From Haladaptatus sp. R4 (GTDB lineage Archaea; Halobacteriota; Halobacteria; Halobacteriales; Haladaptataceae), in assembly GCF_001625445.1 (NCBI RefSeq), contig NZ_LWHG01000011.1:992001-1056000 (forward strand): a stretch of DNA of 64,000 nt, in the 5' to 3' direction. Made by a program: the position numbers and the translations under genes. Below are positions 25,011-33,521 of this stretch, one piece after another. The notes below the pieces were generated by a model. It ran no database searches. It saw only the letters and a program-made list of their open reading frames with translations, and was not told the origin of the DNA. Position 1 is the stretch's first letter. Each line of letters opens with the position of its first letter.

Positions 25011-25077
25011 TCTCCTCTTTCCTTTCCACCTCTCCCCTCTTTTCTTCACTTCTCCCTTTCACTTCTCCTTCTTCACC
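25011..25077. repeat. G-free polypyrimidine tract
   Basis: Sixty-seven consecutive bases without a single G (mostly C/T runs such as CTCCTCTTTCC and TTTTCTTCACTTCTCCC, with a few As), continuing with one G to about 25093. It lies in the gap between two divergent genes. Such asymmetric tracts can form triplex DNA or keep a promoter open; here the role is unknown. Confidence 0.6.
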
Positions 25078-25160
25078 GCTCCTCTTTCACCTTCGGTCCC
25101 CGCTACAGTTCCTTTCTCCCCAGTACATTTATCAGCGGTCACGAACTACTCCGTATTACT

Positions 25161-25262
25161 ATGTCGAGTGAAACAAGCTCGGAGGATAGAGTAAGTCGCC
25201 CCGTGGCGACTGGTCGAGAAATTCTCGGCCACTTGTACCGCTGATTCTGCGGAGTATTCCGC
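25161..25262 (+). other. Leader ORF with three tandem hairpins
   Basis: ATG 25161 follows a TATA-like TACATTTATC (25124-25133) and opens a 27-codon frame (MSSETSSEDRVSRPVATGRE...) that stops at 25244. Three hairpins follow each other: AGTCGCC-CCGT-GGCGACT (25194-25211), GGTCGAGAA-A-TTCTCGGCC (25212-25230, one G:U pair) and GCGGA-GTAT-TCCGC (25249-25262). Either this is a structured leader, or a small hairpin-rich insert has broken the N-terminus of the next gene. Confidence 0.55.
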
Positions 25263-25320
25263 GAACGACTCGTCCGCTCCCGCCGAGACGCCAGTCTCCG
25301 CCGAGCGAACGGACGATGGC

Positions 25321-25707
25321 GTGTCGCTGACCGTCTCCGGCGAGACACACGAACTCACCAGACGCGAGGCAACCCACTTGCGGGAGGTTCTCGGTCGAGC
25401 GCTGACCGAACGCCGCGAATACCTCCACACGGCGGGGGAGCACCGCGATGACGGCAGTTACGTCGTCTCGCGTCGCGGTGCCGATTCCGCTGGTCATCGA
25501 AAGGTGTTCGAGCGCTTCGACGTACTGGTGGACCTGTACGACCGGCTTCCCGGGGCGTTCACCGCCGATGACGTGGACGAACGGGGACTGACCGGCGGGC
25601 GACGTCACATACTCGTCCACCACTTCGCCGAACATCCCGAGTTCGACTGCGAACTCGTCTCGCGCCAGCCACTTACCGTGCGGAAGGAGGGCAAAACGGA
25701 CGGGTAG
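25321..25707 (+). CDS. DUF7528-like small haloarchaeal protein
   Basis: A 128-aa protein from GTG 25321: LTVSGETHELTRREATHLRE, LTERREYLHTAGEHRDDGSY, then a Phe/Asp-rich core (KVFERFDVLVDLYDRLPGAF) and HHFAEHPEFDCELVS. The same frame is open and acidic (AEYSANDSSAPAETPVSAER) back to 25195 but has no ATG. The true N-terminus may therefore be the MSSETSSED at 25161, now out of frame by one base. If so, this is another frame-broken gene in the window. Function unknown. Confidence 0.6.
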   Translation: MSLTVSGETHELTRREATHLREVLGRALTERREYLHTAGEHRDDGSYVVSRRGADSAGHRKVFERFDVLVDLYDRLPGAFTADDVDERGLTGGRRHILVHHFAEHPEFDCELVSRQPLTVRKEGKTDG

Positions 25708-25829
25708 AAACGCGGACGAACGACACGCGGACAGCACGCGGACGAATCGTACACGAAGAGCGACGCGGGAACCCCGACGACGTTTCCGACTAGTGAACGC
25801 TTTTCGGGATGGACTGCTTCGTCCCGCGT

Positions 25830-26825
25830 ATGTCACACCACGCCACAGACGATGGACCGCGACCGTCCACGTTCTCCATCGTCGCTCGCGACCCGGAACA
25901 GGACGCCATCGGCGTCGCCGTCCAATCGAAGTTCGTCAGCGTCGGCAGCGTCGTCCCGTTCGTCAGCGCCGACGCCGGAGCCATTGCCACACAGAGCTTC
26001 GCCAACGTTTCCTACGGACCGGACGGCCTCGGACTGCTCCGGAAGGGGACTCCCGCCGACGAAGTCGTGATGGAACTCACCGGGGCCGACCCCGACTTCG
26101 AGTCGCGACAACTCGGTGTCGTCGAGGCACCCATCGCCGCCCGCCGCCGGACGAAATCCCACAACGTGGGCGCACAGGAGGACTCGATAGCCGCCTTCAC
26201 GGGCATGGAGTGTTTCGACTACGCGGGCGACATTCAGGGCGCTCACTACACCGTGCAGGGGAACATCCTCGAAAACAGGGCCACCCTCGAAGCGATGGCC
26301 GAGACGTTCGAGGAGACCGACGGCGGACTACCGGAACGACTCATTGCCGCGCTCCACGCGGGCAACGAGGCCGGTGGTGACAAACGCGGCGAACAGAGTG
26401 CCGCGCTCTCCATCGCCAAACCGCAAGGCGGCTACGAGGGCCGTAACGACCATTGGGTGGACGTGCGCGTCGACGACCACGAAACTCCAATCGACGAACT
26501 GGAACGCGTCTTCAAGATTTACGACGTGACCCTTCTGGAGCGCGAAGCCCCGGACGAGACGCGCGAACTGACCGGCGACGTCGCGGAACAGGTCAGCGGC
26601 ACGCTCGCGGAGATGGGCTTTTTCGAGGGGACGCCATCGGCGGAATTCGGCGACGAGGAACGCGACGCCCTGGAGGACTTTCGCGGCCTGAACAACTTCG
26701 AAAACCACTCGCTTCCAGTGCTGGAGGACGCCCTCGCACGCGGCTGGGACGAGTCGTCCGGTGACGGCCAAGGGAAGATGGTCGACGCCATCTGGCACGG
26801 CCTCTCCCGACTGCAACGGAAGTGA
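25830..26825 (+). CDS. DUF1028 domain protein (Ntn-hydrolase-like)
   Basis: A 331-aa protein. The DUF1028 domain covers residues ~12-215: STFSIVARDPEQDAIGVAVQSKF, DAGAIATQSFANVSYG, AAFTGMECFDYAGD, and NEAGGDKRGEQSAAL. Its fold resembles Ntn hydrolases, suggesting an amidase or peptidase role that has not been shown. The C-terminal ~90 residues look like a peptidoglycan-binding-like helical add-on (DALEDFRGLNNFENH). Start ATG 25830 (MSHHATDD) lies downstream of an in-frame ATG at 25809 that begins less typical sequence. Stands alone. Confidence 0.85.
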   Translation: MSHHATDDGPRPSTFSIVARDPEQDAIGVAVQSKFVSVGSVVPFVSADAGAIATQSFANVSYGPDGLGLLRKGTPADEVVMELTGADPDFESRQLGVVEAPIAARRRTKSHNVGAQEDSIAAFTGMECFDYAGDIQGAHYTVQGNILENRATLEAMAETFEETDGGLPERLIAALHAGNEAGGDKRGEQSAALSIAKPQGGYEGRNDHWVDVRVDDHETPIDELERVFKIYDVTLLEREAPDETRELTGDVAEQVSGTLAEMGFFEGTPSAEFGDEERDALEDFRGLNNFENHSLPVLEDALARGWDESSGDGQGKMVDAIWHGLSRLQRK

Positions 26826-27015
26826 CGGCGACACGAGAGGGAATTTTCGGATTTCGATTTTTGCTGTAATTGATCGAGAGCAAGTGAGAGCGACGCTCTC
26901 CCGAGGAATCGGTTTGGGAGGACGGGGTGTGGTTTTTGCAGTTCGGAGAAAACCGATTCCGGAGCCGTTTGCGAGTGGGCTAACGTTAATGAGGCTTGAC
27001 CGACAAGCAGTATCT

Positions 27016-27384
27016 ATGAGTACAGATGCCGCACCGAACGGGGAGGAAAGCCCGACAATCGAGGTGACCGAAGATGCAGCGGAACAAGCGCTGTCGTTGC
27101 TGGACAGCGAAGGCCTCGACCATTCGGTAGCGGGGCTTCGACTGTTCGTACAGCAGGGTGGCTGTGCCGGACTGTCGTACGGAATGCGGTTCGACGACGA
27201 ACCGGAGCCTGACGATACGGTGTTCACACATTACGGTCTGCGGGTGTTCGTCGATCCGGCGAGCATGAACTACATCGAGGGGAGCGTCGTGGATTACGAG
27301 ACCGGTCTCCAAGGTGCGGGATTCCACGTCGAGAACCCGAACGTGGTCTCCGAATGTGGCTGTGGCGAGAGCTTCCGAACCTGA
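27016..27384 (+). CDS. Iron-sulfur assembly protein, IscA/ErpA family
   Basis: A 122-aa A-type carrier that delivers or stores Fe-S clusters for apoproteins. The three ligand cysteines are present: Cys in QQGGCAGLSYGM and the paired CGCGES near the C-terminus. The N-terminal ~20 residues are an acidic haloarchaeal extension (MSTDAAPNGEESPTIEVTED). Length is otherwise usual. No suf or isc genes are adjacent. Confidence 0.93.
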   Translation: MSTDAAPNGEESPTIEVTEDAAEQALSLLDSEGLDHSVAGLRLFVQQGGCAGLSYGMRFDDEPEPDDTVFTHYGLRVFVDPASMNYIEGSVVDYETGLQGAGFHVENPNVVSECGCGESFRT

Positions 27385-27442
27385 TTCGACGCGACGAAGC
27401 TCGCGGTATCGGCAAAAGAATGGATCGGTGGCTGTTTTCCCG

Positions 27443-27640
27443 TTAGTCCAGTTCGAACGCGACCGTCACTTCGGATTGGTACTGACGCCCTTCGACCGAG
27501 GCGACTTCGACGCCGAGGGTGTCGACTTCGACCCACTTGATGTTGTCGAGCGTCTCCTCCGCCCGGTCGATGGCGCTTTCGGTCGCTTCGTCGAATCCTT
27601 CGTCGCTCGTTCCGATGAGGGTGATCTTCTTGAACACCAT
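27443..27640 (-). CDS. Dodecin, flavin-binding
   Basis: A 65-aa protein that assembles into a hollow dodecamer storing riboflavin/lumichrome and protecting against flavin photochemistry. The residues known from the Halobacterium dodecin are in place: Trp36 ([14 protein letters not shown]), which stacks on the isoalloxazine ring, and Gln55 ([10 protein letters not shown]). [12 protein letters not shown] is the usual start, and the ATG at 27640 fixes the length exactly. Monocistronic; it converges with the IscA-like gene. Confidence 0.95.
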   Translation of the reverse strand: MVFKKITLIGTSDEGFDEATESAIDRAEETLDNIKWVEVDTLGVEVASVEGRQYQSEVTVAFELD

Positions 27641-27725
27641 GGGGTATGTGATTGTTCCGCACCGGTAAAAACCGCATCGGCCGTCCCGGTCCCTCCCGTT
27701 CCCATCCCGTTCCGTATTCCGCTCC

Positions 27726-28373
27726 TTACTCGGACCCCTGCATCCGTGCGTCGAGGCGGGCCGCGAGGGCACCCGTCACGTCGGTGAGGTAGGCCGTCCC
27801 CCAGAGTGCGGTAACGAGGCCGCCCGCCGTATCGAACACCAAGTCGAGCATGGTGTCGTCGAGTCCAAACTGGGTGAGGACCGCACTTCCGCCGACGATG
27901 GATGCTAGGCCGCTGACCGCGAACTCGGTCACTTCCCAGATGACGCCGAACGCGACGACGAACATGAGGATGAAGACGAACATGAACCGAGGTGGGAGAT
28001 ACACGTCCGTGTAGTGTGAGTCGAGCGCCCGGACGGTGGCGTAGCCGACGCCAGCGACGAGCGACGCAGACAGCAGGTGCGTGAGGTGGTCCCACCACCA
28101 GACGTTCTGGTAGGGTCCGAGGGTGCCGACCGCGTGGAGGAAGACGGCGGTGGTGATCCACAGGGTCAACCCGGCGTCCATCGGAATCCCGTAATCGCGC
28201 TTGAGAACTGCGGGGGTGAGCGTGACCGCGAACGCCAGCGCGCTGTTGATCATGATTCCGAGGTTCCCCCTGTCCACGCCGACGAAGAAGATGCCGACGA
28301 GACAGAGTTCCATCACGCGCGTCAACTGTTGCTGTCTATGCTCGGAGATACCGAGGCGTTCGCGTACTCTCAT
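27726..28373 (-). CDS. Multi-helix membrane protein, DUF2238/YjdF-like
   Basis: A 215-aa membrane protein with about six helices. Conserved charged and aromatic residues lie at helix ends: [12 protein letters not shown] and [10 protein letters not shown], plus [13 protein letters not shown], reminiscent of the YjdF/DUF2238 fold with its His/Asp/Glu signature. Function unknown. ATG 28373 overlaps the stop of the next-upstream membrane protein (ATGA), so the two are translated from one message. The longer open frame to 28493 lies inside that gene. Confidence 0.8.
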   Translation of the reverse strand: MRVRERLGISEHRQQQLTRVMELCLVGIFFVGVDRGNLGIMINSALAFAVTLTPAVLKRDYGIPMDAGLTLWITTAVFLHAVGTLGPYQNVWWWDHLTHLLSASLVAGVGYATVRALDSHYTDVYLPPRFMFVFILMFVVAFGVIWEVTEFAVSGLASIVGGSAVLTQFGLDDTMLDLVFDTAGGLVTALWGTAYLTDVTGALAARLDARMQGSE

Positions 28374-28981
28374 TCGAGATGCTCCTGAATCTCGGCGGGC
28401 AACCGTTCTTCGGTCGGGATGACTCGTCGGAAGTACCACTCGAAGACGAGTCCCGCGACGATGCCGACGACCGTCGCGTAGACGAAATCCCACATCAGTC
28501 GATACTCGCTGTGGAGGAGGTGCGTTCCGAGATAGCTATCCGAAAGCCACTGGACGACTGCCCAGACCCCGGCCGTCGCGATCGTGGCGATGACCACGAA
28601 GAGGACGGCGAACCAGTGGTTCATCCGAACCGGGGTAAAGACGTGTAACTCGACGGCGACGATGAGCGCGAGCGCGGCGACCGAGAGATACGTGGCGACA
28701 CGCGTGGTGAGCGCGAGAGTAGCGAGTTCCCGTCCGAGGACGGGGAGTGCGGCGAGTATGAGCACTTCCCACGGGAGCATCGCTTCGGTGTTCCGAAAGG
28801 CCAGTGGTGGTACCAGCGCGAGCACCGCGACGCTTCCGGCGAACATCGCCCATAGCAGGTCGTCCTGCACCAGGCTCCCGATCATCACGATCACCAGAAA
28901 TCCGACGAGTAGCCACGCCAGTCCCGCGTTGACACGCTTGTCTTCCACGAGTGCGTCCAACTGACTGACCCGCTGTGCCAT
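28370..28981 (-). CDS. Membrane protein, first gene of a two-gene operon
   Basis: A 203-aa protein with about six hydrophobic helices (LAWLLVGFLVIVMIGSLV, FAVLFVVIATIATAGVWAVV). A short charged N-terminus (MAQRVSQLDALVEDKRVNAG) faces the cytoplasm, and the C-terminus is YFRRVIPTEERLPAEIQEHL. Segments such as YRLMWDFVYATVVGIVAG echo the family of the next gene, hinting at a heteromeric or duplicated pair. No catalytic motif. The stop overlaps the downstream start by four bases. Confidence 0.75.
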   Translation of the reverse strand: MAQRVSQLDALVEDKRVNAGLAWLLVGFLVIVMIGSLVQDDLLWAMFAGSVAVLALVPPLAFRNTEAMLPWEVLILAALPVLGRELATLALTTRVATYLSVAALALIVAVELHVFTPVRMNHWFAVLFVVIATIATAGVWAVVQWLSDSYLGTHLLHSEYRLMWDFVYATVVGIVAGLVFEWYFRRVIPTEERLPAEIQEHLE

Positions 28982-29085
28982 ACCCTGAATACGAGCGCGG
29001 GCGGTAAGAAATGATAGGGAAGGACGCGAAAAACGAAATCCGTCGGGAATTTCAGCTGAACGGACTATTCGGTCGGGAAAGCGGT

Positions 29086-30030
29086 TCAGGCGAACTGATA
29101 CACCGCGGCGTACGCGACGGCCGCGAGTGTCACCGCGGCCATGCCGGTACACAGCCACGCCCTCGGGTTCCGAACCGGGCGGAACGGTCGTTCGGGGTGC
29201 AGTTGCGGTCCGACGCCGACGGCACCTACCGCGAGCACCGAGAACACGAACTGATACGAGACCGAGAGCGTCGGGGCGGGAATCACCAGCGCGGCCAGCG
29301 CGTATCCCACCCCGAGCGCCGCACGCGGGTGGATGTGTTCGCGGAACTGCTCACGAACGCGGCCGCCGCTGAGGTGAAAGTACACCGAGACGGCGAACCA
29401 CGCCAGCACGACTTCCAGCCCGAAAATGGCGAGCAGGTTCAGCGTCGGGTCCGAAAGGATGGCGACGCGGGAGTGCAGCAGCGTCACGTCGAAGGGGTAG
29501 AAGAACTGTGGCGGTGCCCCCGTGAACACGTCGCCGAACGGATGGGACATCAGCCCGAAGACGGCGGCGAGAACTAGCTCCCTCGGCCCGAGGTCGGTGC
29601 GCGAATCGGCGACGAGCGCGGCGACCGTTCCGACGACGACGAAGACGGACATGACGCCCGCTCCGAGGAAGCCACTGTTTGCGAACGCGATCCAGACGAG
29701 TCCCGCCAGTAGGCCCGCGGACAGAAGTTTCCTCCACCGATCGCCGGTCGCCAGCACGAACGCGGGACCGGCGATTGCGGCGACGACGAGCGAGTGGGTC
29801 ACGGCGCGGTGGACGAGGTGTGCGCTCCCCCAGAACTCGGCTGTCATCCGCCAGACGCCGCCGAATCCCGACTGTACGAGCCCGATCACCGCGTACGTCA
29901 TGTCAACGTCCGGGACCGTAGCGAAGACGCCCGCGACGACCCCGAACGCGAGCGCGCGCTCCGTGGACCAGAATCGTCGGGCGACGAGCGCTGCCACCCC
30001 GAAGGCGAGCAGCGCGTGGCCGACCATCAT
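29086..30030 (-). CDS. Membrane-bound metal-dependent hydrolase, YdjM/DUF457 type
   Basis: A 314-aa protein with ~8 helices. Candidate metal ligands sit at helix ends: MVGHALLAFG (His), TVPDVDMTY (two Asp), HRAVTHSL (two His) and LMSHPFGDVF (His, Asp), the pattern of the YdjM/DUF457 inner-membrane hydrolases, some of which respond to DNA damage or act on lipids. The substrate is unknown. The start may be either of two adjacent Met codons (30030 or 30027). The last helix ends YAAVYQFA. Confidence 0.85.
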   Translation of the reverse strand: MMVGHALLAFGVAALVARRFWSTERALAFGVVAGVFATVPDVDMTYAVIGLVQSGFGGVWRMTAEFWGSAHLVHRAVTHSLVVAAIAGPAFVLATGDRWRKLLSAGLLAGLVWIAFANSGFLGAGVMSVFVVVGTVAALVADSRTDLGPRELVLAAVFGLMSHPFGDVFTGAPPQFFYPFDVTLLHSRVAILSDPTLNLLAIFGLEVVLAWFAVSVYFHLSGGRVREQFREHIHPRAALGVGYALAALVIPAPTLSVSYQFVFSVLAVGAVGVGPQLHPERPFRPVRNPRAWLCTGMAAVTLAAVAYAAVYQFA

Positions 30031-30077
30031 GGAACTACCCTTCGCGTTCAGTCGTCATAAGCTTCTCTCCAGTCCGC

Positions 30078-30109
30078 CCCCTACTGCATCCGACCCCTAC
30101 TGCATCCGA
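30078..30109. repeat. Tandem duplication of 16 bp
   Basis: CCCCTACTGCATCCGA occurs twice without a gap (30078-30093 and 30094-30109) in the gap between two minus-strand genes. It is probably a simple slippage duplication. Confidence 0.8.
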
Positions 30110-30211
30110 CCTTCGGTCTGCACCGGATCGACCGTTCGGAAAGAAATAGCCGCTTGGAATCGAGTACGAGACGGTTCGCGTCGCACGTGTGACGGCCCGA
30201 AAATGTGAGAG

Positions 30212-30892
30212 TTAGAACCTCGATTGCTCGCCCATGATCTCCTGTTGGATACCACCGGTCGATGGCTCCTGTCCCGTCGTCCCCAACTGGTCGAGCAATC
30301 GGTAGGTCGAATCGACGGCCCGGGAAAGAACCGACGCACACTCCTGACAGTGCGGGTTCTGGTGTCGCATACACTCGCTTGCACATTCCTCGGCCGCGTT
30401 CGCGAAGATTTCGGCGAGCTCCGGTCCGAAGACCGAGTCACGCGCGATGAGCTTCGTGTTCAGCGTTCCGAGGTCGGCAACGTCACGGCAGAGCCGAATA
30501 CATTCGGCCATCTCCGGCCCCTCGTCGAGACATTTATCGGCACACCAATCACAGACTTTCGCGGCCTGCTCGAAATCTTCGAGCGCGACACGCATCTCGC
30601 CCGGCAACTGGTCGTCGAACTGGCCGCCCGGTTGTGTCATCCCTCGTCCGATCTGCTGGCCGATTCCCCCTCGTTGGGTCGTCCCTCCTTGAGCCATTTC
30701 TCGTTGGCCCATTCCGCCGGGGCCGGTTTCACCGCCGTATCCCTGATTGGGCACCTGTTGGCCGATTCCCCCTCGTCGGCCACGTTGCTGACTGACGGGC
30801 GGTTGCCCGTACCCCTGCTGATACTCGGTGCCGTACTCGTTGCCACCGCCGCTCCGCGCCTGCGAGTGCTGCATGGGTCTCTGTTGTGTCAT
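30212..30892 (-). CDS. Csp-like four-helix copper-binding protein with Gln/Gly-rich N-terminus
   Basis: A 226-aa protein. Residues 1-95 are low-complexity, Gln/Gly/Arg-rich (GYGQPPVSQQRGRRGG, repeated GGIGQQ). Residues ~100-200 form a DUF326 four-helix bundle with inward-facing cysteines: CDWCADKCLDEG, CIRLCRDV, ECASECMRHQNPHCQECA. Cysteine-lined bundles of this kind (copper storage proteins) hold many Cu(I) ions. There is no Tat or Sec signal, so storage in the cytosol is likely. The disordered N-terminus is unusual for the family. The message starts close to ATG 30892. Confidence 0.85.
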   Translation of the reverse strand: MTQQRPMQHSQARSGGGNEYGTEYQQGYGQPPVSQQRGRRGGIGQQVPNQGYGGETGPGGMGQREMAQGGTTQRGGIGQQIGRGMTQPGGQFDDQLPGEMRVALEDFEQAAKVCDWCADKCLDEGPEMAECIRLCRDVADLGTLNTKLIARDSVFGPELAEIFANAAEECASECMRHQNPHCQECASVLSRAVDSTYRLLDQLGTTGQEPSTGGIQQEIMGEQSRF

Positions 30893-31084
30893 GGTATTTC
30901 TCCACCCAGCAACGTGCTGGGGTACCCCGTCCTACACCCATGACCCGAATAAACCGGACCGACCGTTTCGACCGTTCGTGATCCGTTCGCCGGGAGAAAC
31001 GCTGCGTTGTGCGATTTAACGGTCCGTTGGGTATCGACTGCCGGGACGGCGGGATTTTTGTCACCGCGCGTGATACGGAAAGGC

Positions 31085-32269
31085 ATGGAGAACCCTACGG
31101 TAGGCGAGTTGACACCGCCCGACAGAACGCTGATGGGTCCCGGTCCGAGCGAGGTACATCCACGCGTCCTCCGCGCGATGAGCACGCCGTTGGTCGGCCA
31201 TTTAGATCCGTCGTTCATCGACATCATGAACGAGGTTCAGGACCTCCTCCGGTACACCTTCAGAACGGAGAATCAATGGACTATTCCCGTCTCGGGAACC
31301 GGATCCGCCTCCATGGAGGCCGCTATCGGAAACCTGGTCGAACCCGGCGACACGATGTTGGTTCCGACTAACGGCTACTTCGGCGGCCGGATGGAATCCA
31401 TGGCGAAACGGGCGGGTGGCGAAGTCGTCCACGTCGATGCGCCGTGGGGCGAACCACTCGACCCCGCCGACGTGCAGGTCGCGTTCGAGGAACACCAGCC
31501 CGATATCTTCGGATTTATCCACGCGGAGACGAGCACCGGCGTCGTTCAACCGGGCGTTTCCGAACTGACGAGCATCGCCCACGACCACGATGCTTACGTC
31601 ATCGCCGACTCGGTGACATCGCTCGGGGGCGTCGAGTTGAAGGTGGACGAATGGGACATCGACGTGGCCTACTCCGGCCCGCAGAAGTGTCTCTCCTGCC
31701 CGCCGGGTGCGAGTCCGCTGACGCTCAACGACCGCGCGATGGAAAAGGTGCTCTCCCGCGAGCAATCCCCTCGCTCGTGGTATCTCGACCTCTCGCTCCT
31801 CGAAGGCTACTGGGGTGATGACCGGGCGTACCACCACACGGCACCCATCACGAACGTATATGCACTCCGTGAGGCGCTTCGTCTCGTCAGCGAGGAAGGC
31901 ATCGAATCGCGCTGGGAGCGCCACCGCGACGTTGCCGGTGCGCTCAAGGCGGGCGTCGAAGCGATGGGTCTCGAAATGAACGCGCCCGAGGAGTACTGGC
32001 TCCCGAGCCTCAACGCGGTTCGCGTACCGAACGGCGTCACCGACACCGACATCACGAGCTACCTGCTCGACCAGTACGACCTCGAAATCGCCACCGGACT
32101 CGGTGATTTGGACGGCGAAATCTTCCGCATCGGTTGCATGGGCTACTCCGCCCGCCCGGAAACCGTCTCGTACCTCGTGAGCGCGCTCGGCGACGCGCTC
32201 CGCGAACACGGCGCGGACGTGGACGTGGAGGCGGGACTCGCGGCGACGAGCGAAGCGCTCGGCAACTGA
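31085..32269 (+). CDS. Class V aminotransferase (alanine-glyoxylate / serine-pyruvate type)
   Basis: A 394-aa PLP enzyme of the small-chain class V family. The substrate-side N-terminus LMGPGPSEVHPRVLRAM, the cofactor loop VSGTGSASMEA, the PLP-phosphate region IADSVTSLGGVELKVDEW, and the Schiff-base lysine in YSGPQKCLSCPPG are all seen. These enzymes move amino groups from alanine or serine to glyoxylate or pyruvate; the exact pair cannot be told from sequence. ATG 31085 is preceded by a weak TATA-like GGATTTTTG. Stands alone between two divergent or convergent neighbours. Confidence 0.9.
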   Translation: MENPTVGELTPPDRTLMGPGPSEVHPRVLRAMSTPLVGHLDPSFIDIMNEVQDLLRYTFRTENQWTIPVSGTGSASMEAAIGNLVEPGDTMLVPTNGYFGGRMESMAKRAGGEVVHVDAPWGEPLDPADVQVAFEEHQPDIFGFIHAETSTGVVQPGVSELTSIAHDHDAYVIADSVTSLGGVELKVDEWDIDVAYSGPQKCLSCPPGASPLTLNDRAMEKVLSREQSPRSWYLDLSLLEGYWGDDRAYHHTAPITNVYALREALRLVSEEGIESRWERHRDVAGALKAGVEAMGLEMNAPEEYWLPSLNAVRVPNGVTDTDITSYLLDQYDLEIATGLGDLDGEIFRIGCMGYSARPETVSYLVSALGDALREHGADVDVEAGLAATSEALGN

Positions 32270-32314
32270 GTCGAAAACCGATTTCTACGGATGCACGGGC
32301 GGACTACCGAACGG

Positions 32315-33343
32315 TCAGCGCAGTTTCCAAAACCCCTTGTACGGTTCGTCCGCTTCGAGGAAGTTGAAGGCCCAGTAGAGCGGCTTGGTGCCGGTTTCGA
32401 CCTGATAGGCGAGTTCACCGCGGTGAGACTCCCCGGACTCGATGTCGGAACTCTCGTTGAGCGGTTGTTTCAAACCGGAACTCGCACCGATGTCCGCCGT
32501 GTACGCGAGACCAGCTCCCGTCTTTACGTGCATCTGGAGCAGCGTCGAGACGAGCAGTCGCTCGTCGCCGTCGTTCGTGATTTCGATGTCCGGGACGACG
32601 AACTCGTGTCCGTCGGTCGCGTCCGTGATTTCGTTCAATTGCGTCGTCGTTCGGACGCCGTGGACGGCGACCGAGACGCCGCCGTGTGACGCTTTCTCCC
32701 CCGAGGAGAGTACGTCGTCGAGCGACTGTTTCAGGTCGGCGACCGAGTCGGCTTTCTTCCCGAGCGAGACGGTTACCTGCTCGAATCGAAAGCTGGTGAA
32801 CGAGTCGAAATCGAGTCGAAGCGATAGCTCGGACGCCCCCTTCGGCACCTCGAAGACCATGTCGCCGCGCACGACTTCACCCGGGGCGAGCACCCCGCTT
32901 CGAATCGGGTGGTCGGGGGAACTGATCGATGGGTCGTACGTCCGATTCTCCCCGTCCACGACGCTCGCATCGAGGAAGTCCTCGAAATCGATGAACTCCG
33001 AACCTCGGTTTTTGACCGCCATCCGAATCACTGCGAACGTCTTACCCTCCTCCGCATCCCGAAACTCGCCCAACTCCTCCTCGGTCGTCACCCTGCGAAC
33101 GACCATGGCGAGCGTGTCGTCCTTCACGACCGAACCGACCGACACGGTCGTTTCCGTTCGCCGCCGTTCCGTGTCGCCGTTTTTGTCCGTCCCGGAGGAC
33201 GAAGTGGCCGATTCCGCGCTCGTCGAGGAAGACGACGTGCCCGCGTCCGTCGTGTCGCTCCCGTGGCTGGTACACCCGGCGAGCGTCGTCGCTACACTCG
33301 CCGCGATAAACGTCCGTCGCCCGACGAGCGCCCCTTTCTCCAT
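32315..33343 (-). CDS. Tat lipoprotein with two DUF4352-like domains
   Basis: A 342-aa exported lipoprotein. The N-terminus holds a Tat motif (GRRTFIAASVATTLAGC) with a lipobox Cys, followed by a Ser/Thr-rich glycosylation-prone linker. Two immunoglobulin-like DUF4352 domains follow (first ~65-200: VGSVVKDDTLAMVV, FAVIRMAVKNRGSEFI; second ~215-340: GGVSVAVHGVRTT, HEFVVPDIEITNDGDERLLV). The domain is common in cell-surface lipoproteins of unknown role. It diverges from the iron-regulated binding-protein gene. Confidence 0.85.
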   Translation of the reverse strand: MEKGALVGRRTFIAASVATTLAGCTSHGSDTTDAGTSSSSTSAESATSSSGTDKNGDTERRRTETTVSVGSVVKDDTLAMVVRRVTTEEELGEFRDAEEGKTFAVIRMAVKNRGSEFIDFEDFLDASVVDGENRTYDPSISSPDHPIRSGVLAPGEVVRGDMVFEVPKGASELSLRLDFDSFTSFRFEQVTVSLGKKADSVADLKQSLDDVLSSGEKASHGGVSVAVHGVRTTTQLNEITDATDGHEFVVPDIEITNDGDERLLVSTLLQMHVKTGAGLAYTADIGASSGLKQPLNESSDIESGESHRGELAYQVETGTKPLYWAFNFLEADEPYKGFWKLR

Positions 33344-33467
33344 GAAACAGAAGGCCCGTCCCGGCTGTTAAAAGTATATGATGTTGATTGAATATCTGAC
33401 AGATGTGATCGAATGAGGTACGGCCGTTTTCTCCCCCGAAGCCGCCGTTTCCACGGCCATCACTATC

Positions 33468-33481
33468 TTAGGCCCACCTAA
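33468..33481. promoter_or_regulatory. Iron-box-like operator 1
   Basis: TTAGG-CCCA-CCTAA, a perfect 5-bp inverted repeat of the TTAGG...CCTAA type bound by DtxR/IdeR-family metalloregulators. It lies 35 bases before a second, stronger box and upstream of the TATA region of the binding-lipoprotein gene. Confidence 0.65.
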
Positions 33482-33502
33482 AGTTCGAAACGACTATAGG
33501 TG

Positions 33503-33518
33503 TTTAGGCGAGCCTAAA
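33503..33518. promoter_or_regulatory. Iron-box-like operator 2 at the transcription start
   Basis: TTTAGGC-GA-GCCTAAA, a perfect 7-bp palindrome ending 3 bases before ATG 33522. With a TATA-like CTATAGG at 33494-33500, a repressor bound here would cover the start point. This matches how haloarchaeal DtxR-like (SirR/Idr) proteins silence iron uptake when iron is plentiful. Confidence 0.75.
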
Positions 33519-33521
33519 ATC

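Noticed and set aside
24396..25244. 282-aa plus-strand frame opposite the zinc-ribbon gene and across the polypyrimidine tract
   Set aside because: Shadow frame running through the G-free tract (Ser/Leu/Phe runs); only its last 27 codons may be a real leader.
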